64,000 nucleotides of DNA from Plasmopara viticola (Eukaryota; Oomycota; Peronosporomycetes; Peronosporales; Peronosporaceae), in contig MBPM02000062.1 in the NCBI GenBank assembly GCA_001695595.3, positions 372,001 through 436,000 on the forward strand, given 5' to 3'. This document shows, piece by piece, positions 21,558-32,908 of the stretch. The translations under genes and the position numbers were made by a program. Numbering within the stretch: position 1 is the first letter of the stretch; every line of letters begins with the position of its first letter. The notes beneath the pieces were generated by a model. The model searched no databases. It was given only the letters and a program-made list of their open reading frames with translations, and was not told where the DNA came from.

Positions 21558-22529
21558 TAGCGTCGTTCGTTGTCTGTCATCGCGAACGCTTGACCTTGGC
21601 GGCGCGCGACTCCGTCGAGTTGCTCTTTGTGCTTTAAATCTTCGTACAGCAACCGAGACGTGACGAGCTCCCATGACAAAGAGTTGGCTCTTGACTCTAG
21701 TGCCGTCATCAGAAACGCGTACAACTCGCTGGGACTTGCCAAAAGCGAAATCACCAGGTCGTCCTCGCTATACATAGCACCCTCAGCGTCGAGATGCTCC
21801 GCCAGCGTCTTGATCTTGTTAATGTGCTTGAGCACATCTTCCCCATCATCTGTCTTGGCCTTGAATAAGCGGCGATCAAGCAAGAGCTTCTTCGTTAAGC
21901 TCTATTTATCGAAGCGTCCTTCAAGCCGCGACCATACATCGTGTGCCCCACTCTCCGAACGGCTTGTGTTGGACATCGAATGCGAAGGAACACAGCAGCT
22001 AAAACAGCTTCACCCTAATACGATTTCGAAAGACCAGCGTGCTCCATCATGCACCGGCTATACTCGACAAGTGTACGGTTCATGCGCTCTGCAGCTCCAT
22101 TTAGTTGTGGCGTGTGTAGTGGCGTAAACGTTTGTACAATGTCACGTTCAGCACAAAATTTTGCTATTGCTCCAGAGTGGTACTCGCCACCATTATTATA
22201 ACGATGTGATTTGACACGCATATTGGTCTGGTTTTCGGCCAGCGCGACGTAAGCAGCAAACTTGTCGGCCACCTCAGACTTGTTCCGAAGCACGTAAACA
22301 GCGCAGTAATGCGACTTCTTGCCACCATAGTGACGAAATAACGCTTTCCACTAGATGTTGCCGTCTGCATAGGTCAACATACATCGCTTTGAATGCTTTC
22401 AAGAATTTTCGTAACTCGACTTTGGAGAAGGCTTTTTCAGGCTTATCCGTGTCTGTTTGCCTAGAGCGCACCCTTCACACAGATCCCACTTCTTAACTGA
22501 CTTCAGCCCCACAGCCTTTTGCAACAAGA
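21558..22529 (-). mobile_element. chimeric Copia fragment: integrase fused to gag
   Basis: Read on the minus strand, this begins abruptly in the GAG-pre-integrase segment (KWDLCEGCALGKQTR, near 22500) and continues through integrase (NNGGEY, TPQLNGAAERMNRTLVEYSRCM). At about 21960 it switches, in the middle of the RCPTQAV segment, to gag (GAHDVWSRLEGRFDK, then ALESRANSLSWELVTSRLL). Gag normally lies upstream of integrase, so the order is inverted relative to an intact element and must reflect recombination between two copies. It lacks LTRs and is interrupted by stops. The protein is family A-like. Confidence 0.75.
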
Positions 22530-22819
22530 TGCTGTCAAAGTAACGCCTCGACCAGCAGTATTGTATCAGTAAGCTACCGGTACTGATACCGGTCAATGTT
22601 GCGACCAAGCAACAGTGACGTTTTGGATAGGCGGGTGGACAGGCGAACTCAAGATGATTGCGTCTGGACGGAAAGATGATTGCGCCTGGATGGTAAGTCG
22701 TTCTGATTCGCTTAGATTAATGATTGATTTAGAGTTAGCAAGTAGTCACGAACTAAAAACCTTATAAATATAGCCGCTTTGCATTCCGCCATCATCCGCT
22801 CAAGTGACCTTTTTCAACA
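22530..22819 (+). repeat. 5' LTR of the family B element
   Basis: Starts near TGCTGTCAAAGTAACGCC and ends CCTTTTTCAACA, directly followed by the primer-binding-site variant GGTCATGAATGAGCCC. It contains ACCTTATAAATATAG as a TATA-like segment and two copies of an ATTGCG-C-GGATGG type module at about 22660-22700. Confidence 0.75.
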
Positions 22820-22823
22820 GGTC

Positions 22824-25800
22824 ATGAATGAGCCCAAGACCCGCAGACTCTGCCTTCTTCGCCCCCACCTCTGACACCGCCTTCGCCGCCACCGTGAAAT
22901 GCCACGCCGAGCTGGATCAACAAGTTCGACGTAACGAACTTCCATACTTGTAAATCAAAGATGCAAATGGTGTCGGAGGAGCGCGACCTCTGGGAAATTG
23001 CGAGCGGGGAGATAAAGCTTGAGCAGCTAAGTAACCCGATGGACCACTCGACCTTCAAGCGTAAGGCTCGAAAGGCGCTGGCGATAATCTGTCTTGCAAT
23101 GTAGGACTCGCAGCTGCCGCTGGTTCGCTCGGCCAAGGATACGAATGATGCGTGGTCAAGGTTAGAGAGACAATTCGAGAAGAGGAGCCTGGCGATCAAG
23201 CTCTTCCTTCGTCGCAAGTTCTTCACGACGATGATGAAGGATGGCGACGGTGTGCTCGAGCACATCAACAAGTCAAAGACGCTAGCTGAGCAGCTGGACG
23301 CGGTGGGCGCCCCGGTGAGTGAGGATGATCTGGTGATCACGCTTCTTGGAAGTCTGAGTAATTCGTACCAGTTCCTCATCACGGCGCTGGAGTTTCGTTC
23401 TGACACGCTGACACGGGAGCTTGTGACGTCGCGCCTATTGCATGAAGAGATGAAACGTAAGGAGCAGAGCGGCGACGGAGCTGTGTCTGGTCAAGCGTTT
23501 ACGTTACGAGACAACCAGTACAAAGGATGACCGGTGGAGAAGACCCGTGCGTGCCGAAATTGCGGCAAACAAGGGCATTGGATGGCAGAGTGCCCACTAC
23601 GAGCGAGCAATGACTTCGAGAGACATCGGTCGCAGCGTGCGAACTTTACCAACGGGGACGACAGCGATGACTACTTGTTTTCGGTTGGCGATTGTAATAG
23701 CTTTGTCAGGTCAAGAGTCATTTGGCTGGTCGACTTAGGAGCGACACAGGACATGATTCGAAAAGCTTCATGAGGAACTTCAAGGTCCTGACTCCAGTAG
23801 ACGTGCATATAGCAGACAATGGTGTCGTACAAGCAATCGGCAGTGGAGATATCGTTATGTCTATGAAGACACCAAATGGAGTGAAAAAGGGTGTGCTCAC
23901 TAATGTGTGTCATATTCCGATGTTGTCTCGCAGTATGTTTTCGGTTGGTCGATTCACAAAAAACGTTGGTCCAGTAATGCTCGACAACGATGGATGCTTC
24001 GCGGAGACAAACGGAGTGAAATGGGAATTGGTGCTCGTGAAGGAAAAGGATTGTTCAAGCTTCATATGAGTCCTGTTTCTCCTGAGGCAGTGTGTGTGAC
24101 CAAGCTGTCTGGCTGCGTGAGGGACACCACTTCGTACCTCTGGCACCTACGGCTTGGTTATATCGGTTTCGAACGACTTGATGCAATTGTCAAAAAGAAA
24201 TTAACCACCGGTATTACATTGACATTGGTGAGCAAGTGGGAGCTTTGTGATGGGTGAGCGCTAAGAAAACAAACTCGTGAGCGCTTTGAGACATCTTCGC
24301 TCGATCGAGCAAAATACAATCTTGAAGCTGTGCATAGTGACGTGTGCGGTCCAATGCAAAAGTCAACGTTCAGTGAAAGCGCTATTTTGTTACTCTCATC
24401 GATGACAAGTCACGTTACTGCGTGGTGTACTTAATCAAGTTCAAGTCTGAAGTTGTAAACAAGTTTGCCGAGTTTGTTGCTTTGCTGATAAGCAGACTGG
24501 CAAGCGAGTCAACACTCTTCGCAGTGACATTGGTGGCGAGTACACGTCGGATAAGATGACCAAGTTTTGCACTAATAGAGGAATTGTGCTCAGGTTTTTG
24601 CCACCGTATACTTCTCACTTAAATGGAATAGCTGAGCGCATGAATCGAACATTAGTTGAGTGTGCAAGATGTATGATGGAGCATGCTGGAATGTCCAAAA
24701 GCTATTGGGGTGAAGCAGTAATGACCGCAACGTTTCTCCGTAATCGTGACCAACTCGTGCAGCTGGATTAAAAAGCTCACCTAACGAGCTTTGGACGACG
24801 AAATAACCGCTCTTGGCCAACCTCAAGGTGTTTGGATGTTATGCGTATGTCCACGTTCCAAAGGAAGAGCGTTTCAAACTTGTCGCAAAAGCCATCTTAT
24901 GTCGATGTTTGGGCTATTCGGAGCATGCAAAGACATACCGGTTTGAAGAAATTCCGACCGGGTGCATACTAATGAGTCGCGATTCACAAATTAAAAAAGA
25001 CGTTTTCGACAAAAGGAAGGCACAATTACGACAGATTGTTGAGCTGGTGGATGAAGAAAACGACTGTTCAATGATGACGATGCAGAATCAAGCACTGAAA
25101 AGATGAATGATGAACAGGTGCCAGAACGCTACATTGACTTCGACTCCGGGGCTAAACGGCACACAAAAACTCAGTCGCTTGAAAAGGTAGCAGAAACTCC
25201 GAAATACAAGCGACACGCGCCATGTTCCGAGCAGTCGACCCTTGAAGAAATGTCAGCCTCGCAATAGGCAACGAAAATAGAGAATTTGAAGCAGCACACG
25301 TCATGTATTCAGTGGCAGAAATGCCGACGACATACAAGTCGGCGACGAAATTCAATGACGCGTGCAAGTAAAAGGAAGTTTGCGACACTGAACTTGACTC
25401 CTTGGTAAAAAAAACAGACATGGGATACAGTTCCGCTACCAAAGGGACAAAAAGCGATTGGTTGTCGCTGGGTTTTTTGCGTTAAGTAGAACCAAAATGG
25501 AAACATTGGGCGATTAAAGGCACGGCTCATTGCAAAAGGTTTCTCGCAGAAGTATGGTGTGGATAACGAGGAGACTTTTGCGCCCGTAGGCAACGTCAAT
25601 TCGCATTGTGCTAAGCCTGGCTGCCAAGTATGATCTTAAGCTTCACCAAATGGACGTCAAAACTGCGTTTCTTAAGGATACTCTGAACGAAGACATCTAC
25701 ATGCAGCAACCGAATGGATATGCTGACCCAAGTCGACCAAAGTATGTGTGCAAGCTCAAGCGTGCGCTCTACGGTTTGCAGCAGTCACCACAGATGTGGA

Positions 25801-26896
25801 ACCGAACGTTTGACGATCTCATGATTAAGATGGGTTTGACCAAGCGCAAGTCAGATCACTGCGTATACAGCAAACGCAGTAACGAGTCAATGCTTTTTGT
25901 GGTACTATATGTTGACGACTTGAATATTGCGAGCAGTGACGACATCTTGCTCTCAACAACGAAGCAAGCGCTAAGCAAACGATTCGAGATGACAGACCTG
26001 GGCAAGCTAAAGTTTTTGTCGGAATGGAGATCAATTAAGATAGCATTAAATTGTCAAGTTACGATGCGGCAAACCAAGTTCCTCAAGTCGATTTTGCTTA
26101 AGTTTGGGATGCAAGATTGCCAGCCAGTAAAGACTCCTCAAGATTCAGGGCTGAAGCTTATAAAGAACATGTGCAATGGTGAATGCAAGCACGAGGACAC
26201 AATGCAAAACGTGCCGTCTTGAAGTGCTGTCGATGGCATCGTGTTATTGATGGTTGCCACTCGTCCAGATCTTGCAGGAGCAGTGGGAGTGCTGAGCCAA
26301 TTCGCAGCCGATCCGTGTCCGACACACTGGCAAGCTCTAAGCGCGTACTGCGATACTTGAATGCCACCCAGACGCATGGACGGGTGCTCTCCCGAAATGG
26401 TGCTTCAACAATTCAAGGATTTTCATATGCTGACTGAGCAGGAGACATTGAGTCGCGTCGCAGCATAAGTGGCTACGTCTTTGTCACGAATAACGGATGT
26501 ATCAGCTGGAGAAGCAGAAATCAGCGCACGGTAGCACTCTCGTCAACTAAAGCAGAATATATGGCCCTATCGGAAGCAGCTCAAGAAGCTATATGGCTAA
26601 AAGAATACTTGTGCGAGCTTAAAGAAATGGATGACGAGGAACCTATCAAGATTTCTGAAGATATCCAAGGCTCAATCGCGCTGGCCAAGAATTCGGAGTT
26701 TTATAAGCGCACCAAGCATACCGACATTAGAAACCACTTTGTGCGTGAGAGAGTTCGAAGACAGTCAAGTATTGTTCAAGTTCTATCCGACTCAAGACAT
26801 GCTGGCTGACATCATGACCAAGCTTACTGTTGCTGCGCAATGCACTTCACTTCGATGTCGACTTGGTATTCAAGGTGTCGAAGCTGTCGAGTAAGT
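22824..26896 (+). pseudogene. gag-pol polyprotein of family B element, disrupted
   Basis: Gag starts at or near the ATGs inside the primer-binding site. Its early part is frameshifted, and an in-frame TAG follows the ICLAM segment near 23103. The zinc knuckle CRNCGKQGHWMAEC is at 23552-23593. The protease motif, normally DSGATQ, reads DLGATQ at 23732, so the active-site Ser is changed to Leu. The GAG-pre-integrase H-H-C-C segment follows at about 24130-24260, then integrase (SHLNGIAERMNRTLVECARCM near 24620-24680), RT with intact YVDD near 25908-25919, and RNase H (YADxAGD near 26430, then SIALAKNSEFYKRTKHTD near 26680). Numerous stops and frameshifts interrupt it. Confidence 0.8.
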
Positions 26897-26916
26897 GTTG
26901 TTTATGGATCGTTTTG

Positions 26917-27103
26917 TGCTGAAGAAACGACGCCTCGACCAGCAGTAATATACCGGTAGACTGGTTCTTATACTGGCTAACTGTGCGATCGAGCAACAGT
27001 GACGTCATGGAAAGGCGGGTGTACAGGTGCACGCAAGATGGTTGCACCCGAATGGGAAGATGATTGCGCCCGGATGGTAAGTCGTTCTGATTGTTTTAGA
27101 TTA
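26917..27103 (+). repeat. right LTR of the family B element, 3'-truncated
   Basis: Starts TGCTGAAGAAACGACGCCTCG and carries the family B U3 with two ATTGCGCCCGGATGG-like modules. It breaks off after the TTAGATTA segment, where a C2-type LTR starts with TGTTACAGG. Confidence 0.7.
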
Positions 27104-27422
27104 TGTTACAGGTACATGCTGACCGGTCCCGTATGGGTTCACTTGGTACACTGTATTAGCTTCTACCCATCAACCGGTTAGCCCAAACCGGTCTGATACG
27201 ACCACTCGTTGATTAGACAAGTAGGTTGATTGGACGAGTAAGGAATGTTTGTGATTGGATGCACTTGGTGATAGGATGCACTACTGCGTGTCTACGCAGC
27301 AGCCAAAACTAACTCCGATAAATCAATTACTTCTGAATTATCATTCGAACCCCTAAGTGCCTTCTTCGCTTCAGCTACATCGCCTCTGTCTCCTACTCAG
27401 TGCTCAACGTCACCTTCCATCA
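27104..27422 (+). repeat. 5' LTR of the C2 element
   Basis: Begins TGTTACAGGTACATGCTGACCGG and ends CTTCCATCA, followed by ACTTATGAGCTCAAGC, a three-mismatch version of the common primer-binding site. The reverse-orientation LTR at 56810-57048 is a recognisable relative (ACCGGTTAGCCC, then GATTAGACGA-type segments). Confidence 0.7.
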
Positions 27423-28202
27423 ACTTATGAGCTCAAGCACGAAGATCTCCATCGACAATTTCAACGGCAAAACTACGCCACGTGGAGCCGCTACATGCGT
27501 GGCGTGTTCCTGACCAAGTCGGTGTGGAGTGTGGTAGACCGCGACGCGATGCCAAGCTTCACGGATACCCGGGCGAAGGACGAGTATGTCAAGTCAGGCA
27601 ACATCACCTTCGGCTTGATGATGCTCCTCATGGACGCCGACTACCACCATGTGCTTGACAACTGCGAAAAAGCCTGGGTCGCGTGGACGCACTTGCGTAC
27701 ACTGTACGGTTCGTCGCAGAAAGCTGACGTATATACCTGAAACGTCAGCTCTTCAGCATGGAGATGACGGAAGGCGGCAATATTTCCCATCATTGCAACA
27801 AAGTCCCCTGCATCAGCGCAAAGCTCAGCAGTATCGACGCCAAGGTGGAGGACGAAGACGTCGCGATCTGCCTGCTTCGTAGTCTCCCCAAGAGATACGA
27901 GAACGTGGTGCTCAATTTGAATATGAGCACCGCAGAGCTGAAGATGCAGGACGCGGTGAAGGTGCTCATGAATGATCAAACCAAGCGACATGGCGAGAAG
28001 ACTGCGTCTGTCTAGGTCGAAGAAGCTGCACGTATTGGGAAAAACTGGGGCACGTCATCGACAAGTGCTGGACCAAGCAGAAAAAAGAAAATTGAGGAGG
28101 ATCATGACGCGGTCGAAGTGGTCGCGATGCCAACAACATCGAGTGGCAAAACTGGCGCGACGACGACTATTTTGACGCTGTCAACGGACAAGAAGATCCA
28201 AG

Positions 28203-30033
28203 GAACGTGAAGGATGCGTTGACAAATGTGTGGCACATTCCCAAGTTGTCGAGAAATTTGTTTTCAGTTGGTCGCTTCACTGAGGACGTTGGGCTGGTTC
28301 TTTCCGACAAGAAGGATGCTTTGCCGAAACAAAAGGTGTCAAGCGGAAAATCGGTGCACGCGAAGGAAAAGAACTGTTTCGGCTGCACATGACTCCAGTT
28401 TTTCGGGAAGAAGGTCAAATTTTCAACAAGAAACGAGGACGCCTCATATCTGTGGCATCTTCGACTTGATCATATTGGTCATGACGGGCTGAACGCAATC
28501 GAGAAGAATAATCTCGCCATTGGTCTCGACATGACGTCTGTGAACAAGTGGGAGATTTGTGATGGCTGTGCACTGGGTAAGCAGACTCGTGTACGGTTTC
28601 AATCGACGTCGACGGATCGAGCGAACGAGCTTTTAGAAGTTATACACAGCGATGTGTGTGGCCCCATGCAGGCTCAACGTTAAGTGGCAAGCGCTACTTC
28701 GTGACTTTCATCGACGACAAGTCCAGATATTGCGTCGTCTACCTTATCAAGAGCAAGTCAGAAGTCGTGGACAAGTTCGCCAATTTTGTGGCAATTGCAG
28801 AAAAGCAGACCGGCAAACGCGTAAAAACTCTTCGCGGTTACAACGGTGGCGAGTATGCATCAGCGAAAATAGCCAAGTTTTGCTCGGGTAATGGAATTGT
28901 GCTCAACTTTACGCCACCGTACACACCACAACTAAACGGAGTTGCGGAGCGTATGAATCGGACGCTTGTGGAATGCGCACGGTGCATGGTGGAGCACGCG
29001 GGCCTCGCTAAACACTACTGAGGAAAAGCAGTTATGACGGCAATGTTTTTTTTTGGAATCGGTGTCCATCGCGTGCTATCGGATACCAAACGTCACTTTA
29101 CGAGCTTTAGACAGCCAAGAAACCACTGTTTGCCAACTTAAAAGTATTTGGTTGTCACGCCTCTGTGCACGTACCATAAGAAAGGCGCTCGAAGTTGGAT
29201 GCAAAGGCCATGTTGTGTCGATTTTTGGGCTATTTGGAGCACCAAAAGACGTATGGTTTCGAAGATTTGTCGACTGGTCGCATTGTTATGAGTCGTGATG
29301 CTCAGTTCAAGAAAGACACTTTTGACAGTGGGAGAACGACTTACGAAATTAGGAGCACCATCTTCGAGATTCGCGATGAGAACGAAGGAATATCGACGGG
29401 CGAGGACAAAGAGTCTGTAGCAGAGCAGACTGAGGCACAAGACACAAACACGGACTTTGAATCGGGAAGCAAGCGACATACTCGACTCAGTCATTGGAAA
29501 TGGCGAGTGAAGTTCCGCAGCCCAAGCCTCATGTGCCCAAATACCAACGCTCGACACTTGAAGAAATGTCGGCTCTTGCAACTAACGCGAAGAGGGTTAC
29601 AAATGAGCCCACGTCGTGTATTCAGTGGGGAAAATACCGACAACGTTCAAGTCGGCGATGGAATCTAGCGACGCAGGCATTTAAAGCTTGAGTCACTCCA
29701 CGAGAACAAGACTTGGGATGTTGTTTCTCTGCCTAAGGAACGAAAAGCGATAGGATGCAGATGGGTGTTTCGAGTAAAAAAAACCAAGACGACATTATCG
29801 AGCGGTTCAGGGCGCGACTTGTTGCCGATTTTCACAAAAGTTCGGAGTCGATTATAAGGGAACATTTGCGCCGGTGGCGAAGTTTACTTCAACTCGCATC
29901 GCGTTGAGCATGGCTGCCAAGTACGGCTTGACGATGCATCAAATTGACGTAAAGACTGCCTTTTTGAATGGAGTTCCGGATAAAGAAATTTATATGCAGC
30001 AGCCTGTAGGATATGTCAGTGTTGAGGTTAACC
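28203..30033 (+). mobile_element. LTR-less B' pol fragment inside the C2 element
   Basis: Translation changes from C2 gag to the B' type at about 28203 (TNVWHIPKLSRNLFSVGRF), continues through integrase (DGCALGKQTRVRF, NGVAERMNRTLVECARCM near 28940-29000) and the linker, and ends in RT (MHQIDVKTAFLNG near 29935-29970, then MQQPVGY). At about 30034 it changes back to C2 protease. The closest relative in the window is the minus-strand element 41693-43917. Both ends fall within coding sequence and no LTR accompanies it. Confidence 0.72.
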
Positions 30034-32439
30034 GGTGTATGGGCTATCGACAGTGGCGCCACACACAACATTTGCAACGATAAAGCCACATTCGTCGAAA
30101 TCAAGGAGTGCGACGACGGAGACTTGGGCGTGGCCAACGGCACACCGCCATAATTTTGGGTGGGGGGACTTTGGTGCAACAAGTCTCTCTGTCCAACGGC
30201 ACCACGCGCGACACCATGATCGAAGACGCGCTCTACGACCTAAGCATGAACAAGAATCAGCTGTCGGTGCCTCAAATCAACAGCAGCGGACAGTTCATGG
30301 TAATCTTCGACGGTGCTAAAATGCACATCGCGCGGAAGGGATCGCGACAAGTCGTTGCCACCGCTGACCTCGTCGGCGGCCTGTACTGGCTCCGCGAGCC
30401 ACGTGCAAGCGCCTATTCTGTGTCCAAGGTTTCAATCAACGGAGTCGACTTCTACGCGCGAATGGGCCACGCTCCAAACGAAGTGCTTCACAAGATGGTG
30501 TTAAGAGGCATGGTGATAGGTGCCAAGATGCCTCCAACGTCGAAGAACTCGAGCAAGTGCATTGGGTACCAGCAAGGCAAGATGGTGCAGAAACCATTCC
30601 AGAACAATCCGAACAAGCCCAAGTACAAGCCGTTCGAGTTCCTGCATTTCGACAACTGCTAGCCAATGGATCAAAATTCGCTTGGTGGCAGGCATTTGCT
30701 GCTCATCACCGGCGAGACCTCCGGCTGCATGACCGGCTCCTGCATTTGCGCCCGCTCGAAGAGTGAACGCTGTCTTCGAAGCTTCATTACAAAAGTGGAG
30801 CGCCAGTTCAACACAAAGTCAAGTACGTGCGTCACGATAGGGCCAAGAAGTTCAGAACAATATCGCTTGTGGCCTCTACGAAAAGCATGACATCGAAGTG
30901 CAGCCAACCGTTAGGTACGGTGCTGCTGAGCGCGCAAACAGGACCATTGTGACGATTGGTTGCAGCATGTTTCACCACGCTGGCGTGGACAAGCGTTTTG
31001 GGGCTGAAGCGGCGATGACGGCGATCTACATTAAGAATCGACTGTCGTCCCTCAAGATCCCCGAAAAAAAAGCCGTACGAGATTGTGTACAAGTCCAAGC
31101 CCAACGTGAAGCACATGCGAGTCTTCAAGTGCAAGACCTGCGTTTTGACGCCGAAGGAGAAGCGACAGAAGTGGGACTTAAAAGGTCGCGAAGGCCTTTT
31201 CATGGGCTACAAGAAACGTTCCAAGGCGTATCGCGCTAATGGCATCGAGGCGGAAAAGGTTGTGATCCCTCGCGGTGTCACTTTCGGCGAAACAAGTTTC
31301 AACACGAGCTCGGTCGACAAAGATCCCGAAGTCGAAGTACCTGGACGACCTCGAGGTCTCTGACTCTAAATGAGTACGCGTCTTCAAGCAGGCGAAGAAG
31401 CGAAAAGCGGACTCCAGGCCGGACACGCGTCGACATTTAAGTGGTCCGCGCCGTCGAACTAGACTTGAGGAAGCAAGCGCACCTGCCAATTTCTCGGACG
31501 ATCAAGGTCAAGATTCCTCGGCCCAAGAAGCGAAAACAGAACACGAAGGTGACGGCGACTCCACTCCGCCTATGTTTTGGCGAGCAAGTGCAAACGCAGT
31601 GGAAGCGAGCGACAGCGCTGAACCGAAGACTTTTCAAGATACCGGAAACGGGCCCGATCAAGTTCTCTGACGCAAGACCATTTGTGCCGAACTCAAGTCG
31701 ATGCGTCTTCGTGGGTGTATCGTGCTGCCAAGTTACCCAGCAATAAACACGCAGTCGGGACCAAGTGAGTCTTCAAGAGCAAGCCCAAAGCGGACGGATC
31801 CATCGAGAAGTACAAGGCTCGACTCGTCGCGAACGGCTTCGTGCAGAAGTACGACATTGATTACACGGAGACGTTCTCTCCTGTCGTGAAGCACGTGACA
31901 CTTTGCATGATCTTCGCCATCACCAAGCTCTTCGGATGGCCTTTGGATCAACTTGACGTCGTTACTGCCTTCCTGTACGATTTGATGAAGGGCTGCGTGC
32001 CGAGGGTGTTGAGCTGGACGACGGATTTGACTGCACGGAGCTTCGGAAGGCTACCTACGGTCTTAAGCAAACTTCGCAAGTATGGAACGAGACTTTTGAT
32101 GAGTACGCTCGCTCAATTGGATTTCGCGCCCCAAGCTGCACTCCGTGCCTCTACATCAAGGTCGTCAACGGCGAATGCGTTCTCCTGTTGGTGTACGTCG
32201 ACGACGTTCTGATCACCGGAAGCTCCGAGACACTGATTGATGAAGTCAAGTGCCAGCTCAAGGGTCGATTCGGTATGACCGACAATGGCAAGTGTTCCTT
32301 CATTCTCGGCATCGGAGTCATCGACAACAAGGACAAGAGCGTGACGTTAGGCCAAGCGCGTTACATCAAGGACAAGCTACTGTGCGAGATTCTGGTGGCT
32401 TCGGGCGAAGACACTCCAGACTCGAAGATCTCTGAGGAC

Positions 32440-32643
32440 AACCCGAAAAGAGGAGCCTAGCAAACAAGCTCTTCCTTCGTCGCAGGCCTTTCACGACGAT
32501 GATGGAGGATGGTGACGGTGTGCTAGAGCACATCAACAAGCTCAAGACGTTGGCTGAGCAGCTTGACGCGATGGTCGCTCCATTAAGTGAGGACGACCTG
32601 ATGATCACGCTTCTTGGAAGTCTGAGTGGTTCATACCACTTAA
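32440..32643 (+). mobile_element. isolated family B gag fragment
   Basis: About 200 bp matching the middle of family B gag (KRSLANKLFLRRR to LLGSLSGSY) joined to C2 RT on the left, at a shared CGAAAAGAGG-type sequence, and to a reverse-orientation LTR on the right. Confidence 0.75.
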
Positions 32644-32908
32644 TGTGAAGGTCAAAGTGAGCACCATATGGTAGAATACAAAGTGAATATATTTATAAGA
32701 TTCTCAATTCGCCACTACTTGCTTCCTTTAAGCAAATTATTAAGCGAAGCCAATCTGATCGACTTACCATCCGGGCGCAATCATCTTGCGTGCACCTGTA
32801 CATCCGCCTATCCATAACGTCACTGTTGCTTGACCGCAACGTTAACCGGTATCAATACCGGTAGATTACTGGTTCATTACTGCAAGTCGAGGCGTCATTT
32901 CTTCAACA
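32644..32908 (-). repeat. 3' LTR (family B type)
   Basis: On the minus strand it begins TGTTGAAGAAATGACGCCTCG and ends CTTTGACCTTCACA, with CTTATAAATATATTCACTTTG near its 3' end. The pol frame continues a short way into it (GGVEEMTPR). Confidence 0.75.

Larger units (their letters stand above)
22530..27103 (+). mobile_element. family B Copia retrotransposon, near full length, inactive
   Basis: 5' LTR 22530-22819, internal region 22820-26916 and a 3'-truncated right LTR 26917-27103. The order is gag, zinc knuckle, protease, integrase, RT, RNase H, which is the Copia order. The right LTR stops where a family C2 LTR begins at 27104. The left boundary abuts the integrase/gag chimera. No target duplication is recognisable because both flanks are rearranged. 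Confidence 0.85.
27104..32443 (+). mobile_element. family C2 Copia element carrying an inserted B' pol fragment
   Basis: C2 LTR 27104-27422, primer-binding site 27423-27438, C2 gag 27427 to about 28200, an LTR-less B' pol fragment 28203-30033, then C2 protease, integrase and RT 30034-32443. The C2 protein reads through WAIDSGATHNIC (protease, about 30048), the GAG-pre-integrase segment (RMGHAPNEVLHKMVL), integrase (YGAAERANRTIV near 30920) and RT (VYVDDVLITG near 32191-32220, catalytic residues kept). It stops at about 32440 within RT, with RNase H and the 3' LTR lost. Gag has a one-base loss near 27470, and other frameshifts and stops are scattered through it. Confidence 0.78.

Noticed and set aside
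22822..23406. 194-codon minus-strand frame
   Set aside because: It is the antisense of family B gag; similar antisense frames recur in every gag copy because of codon bias, not because of a gene.
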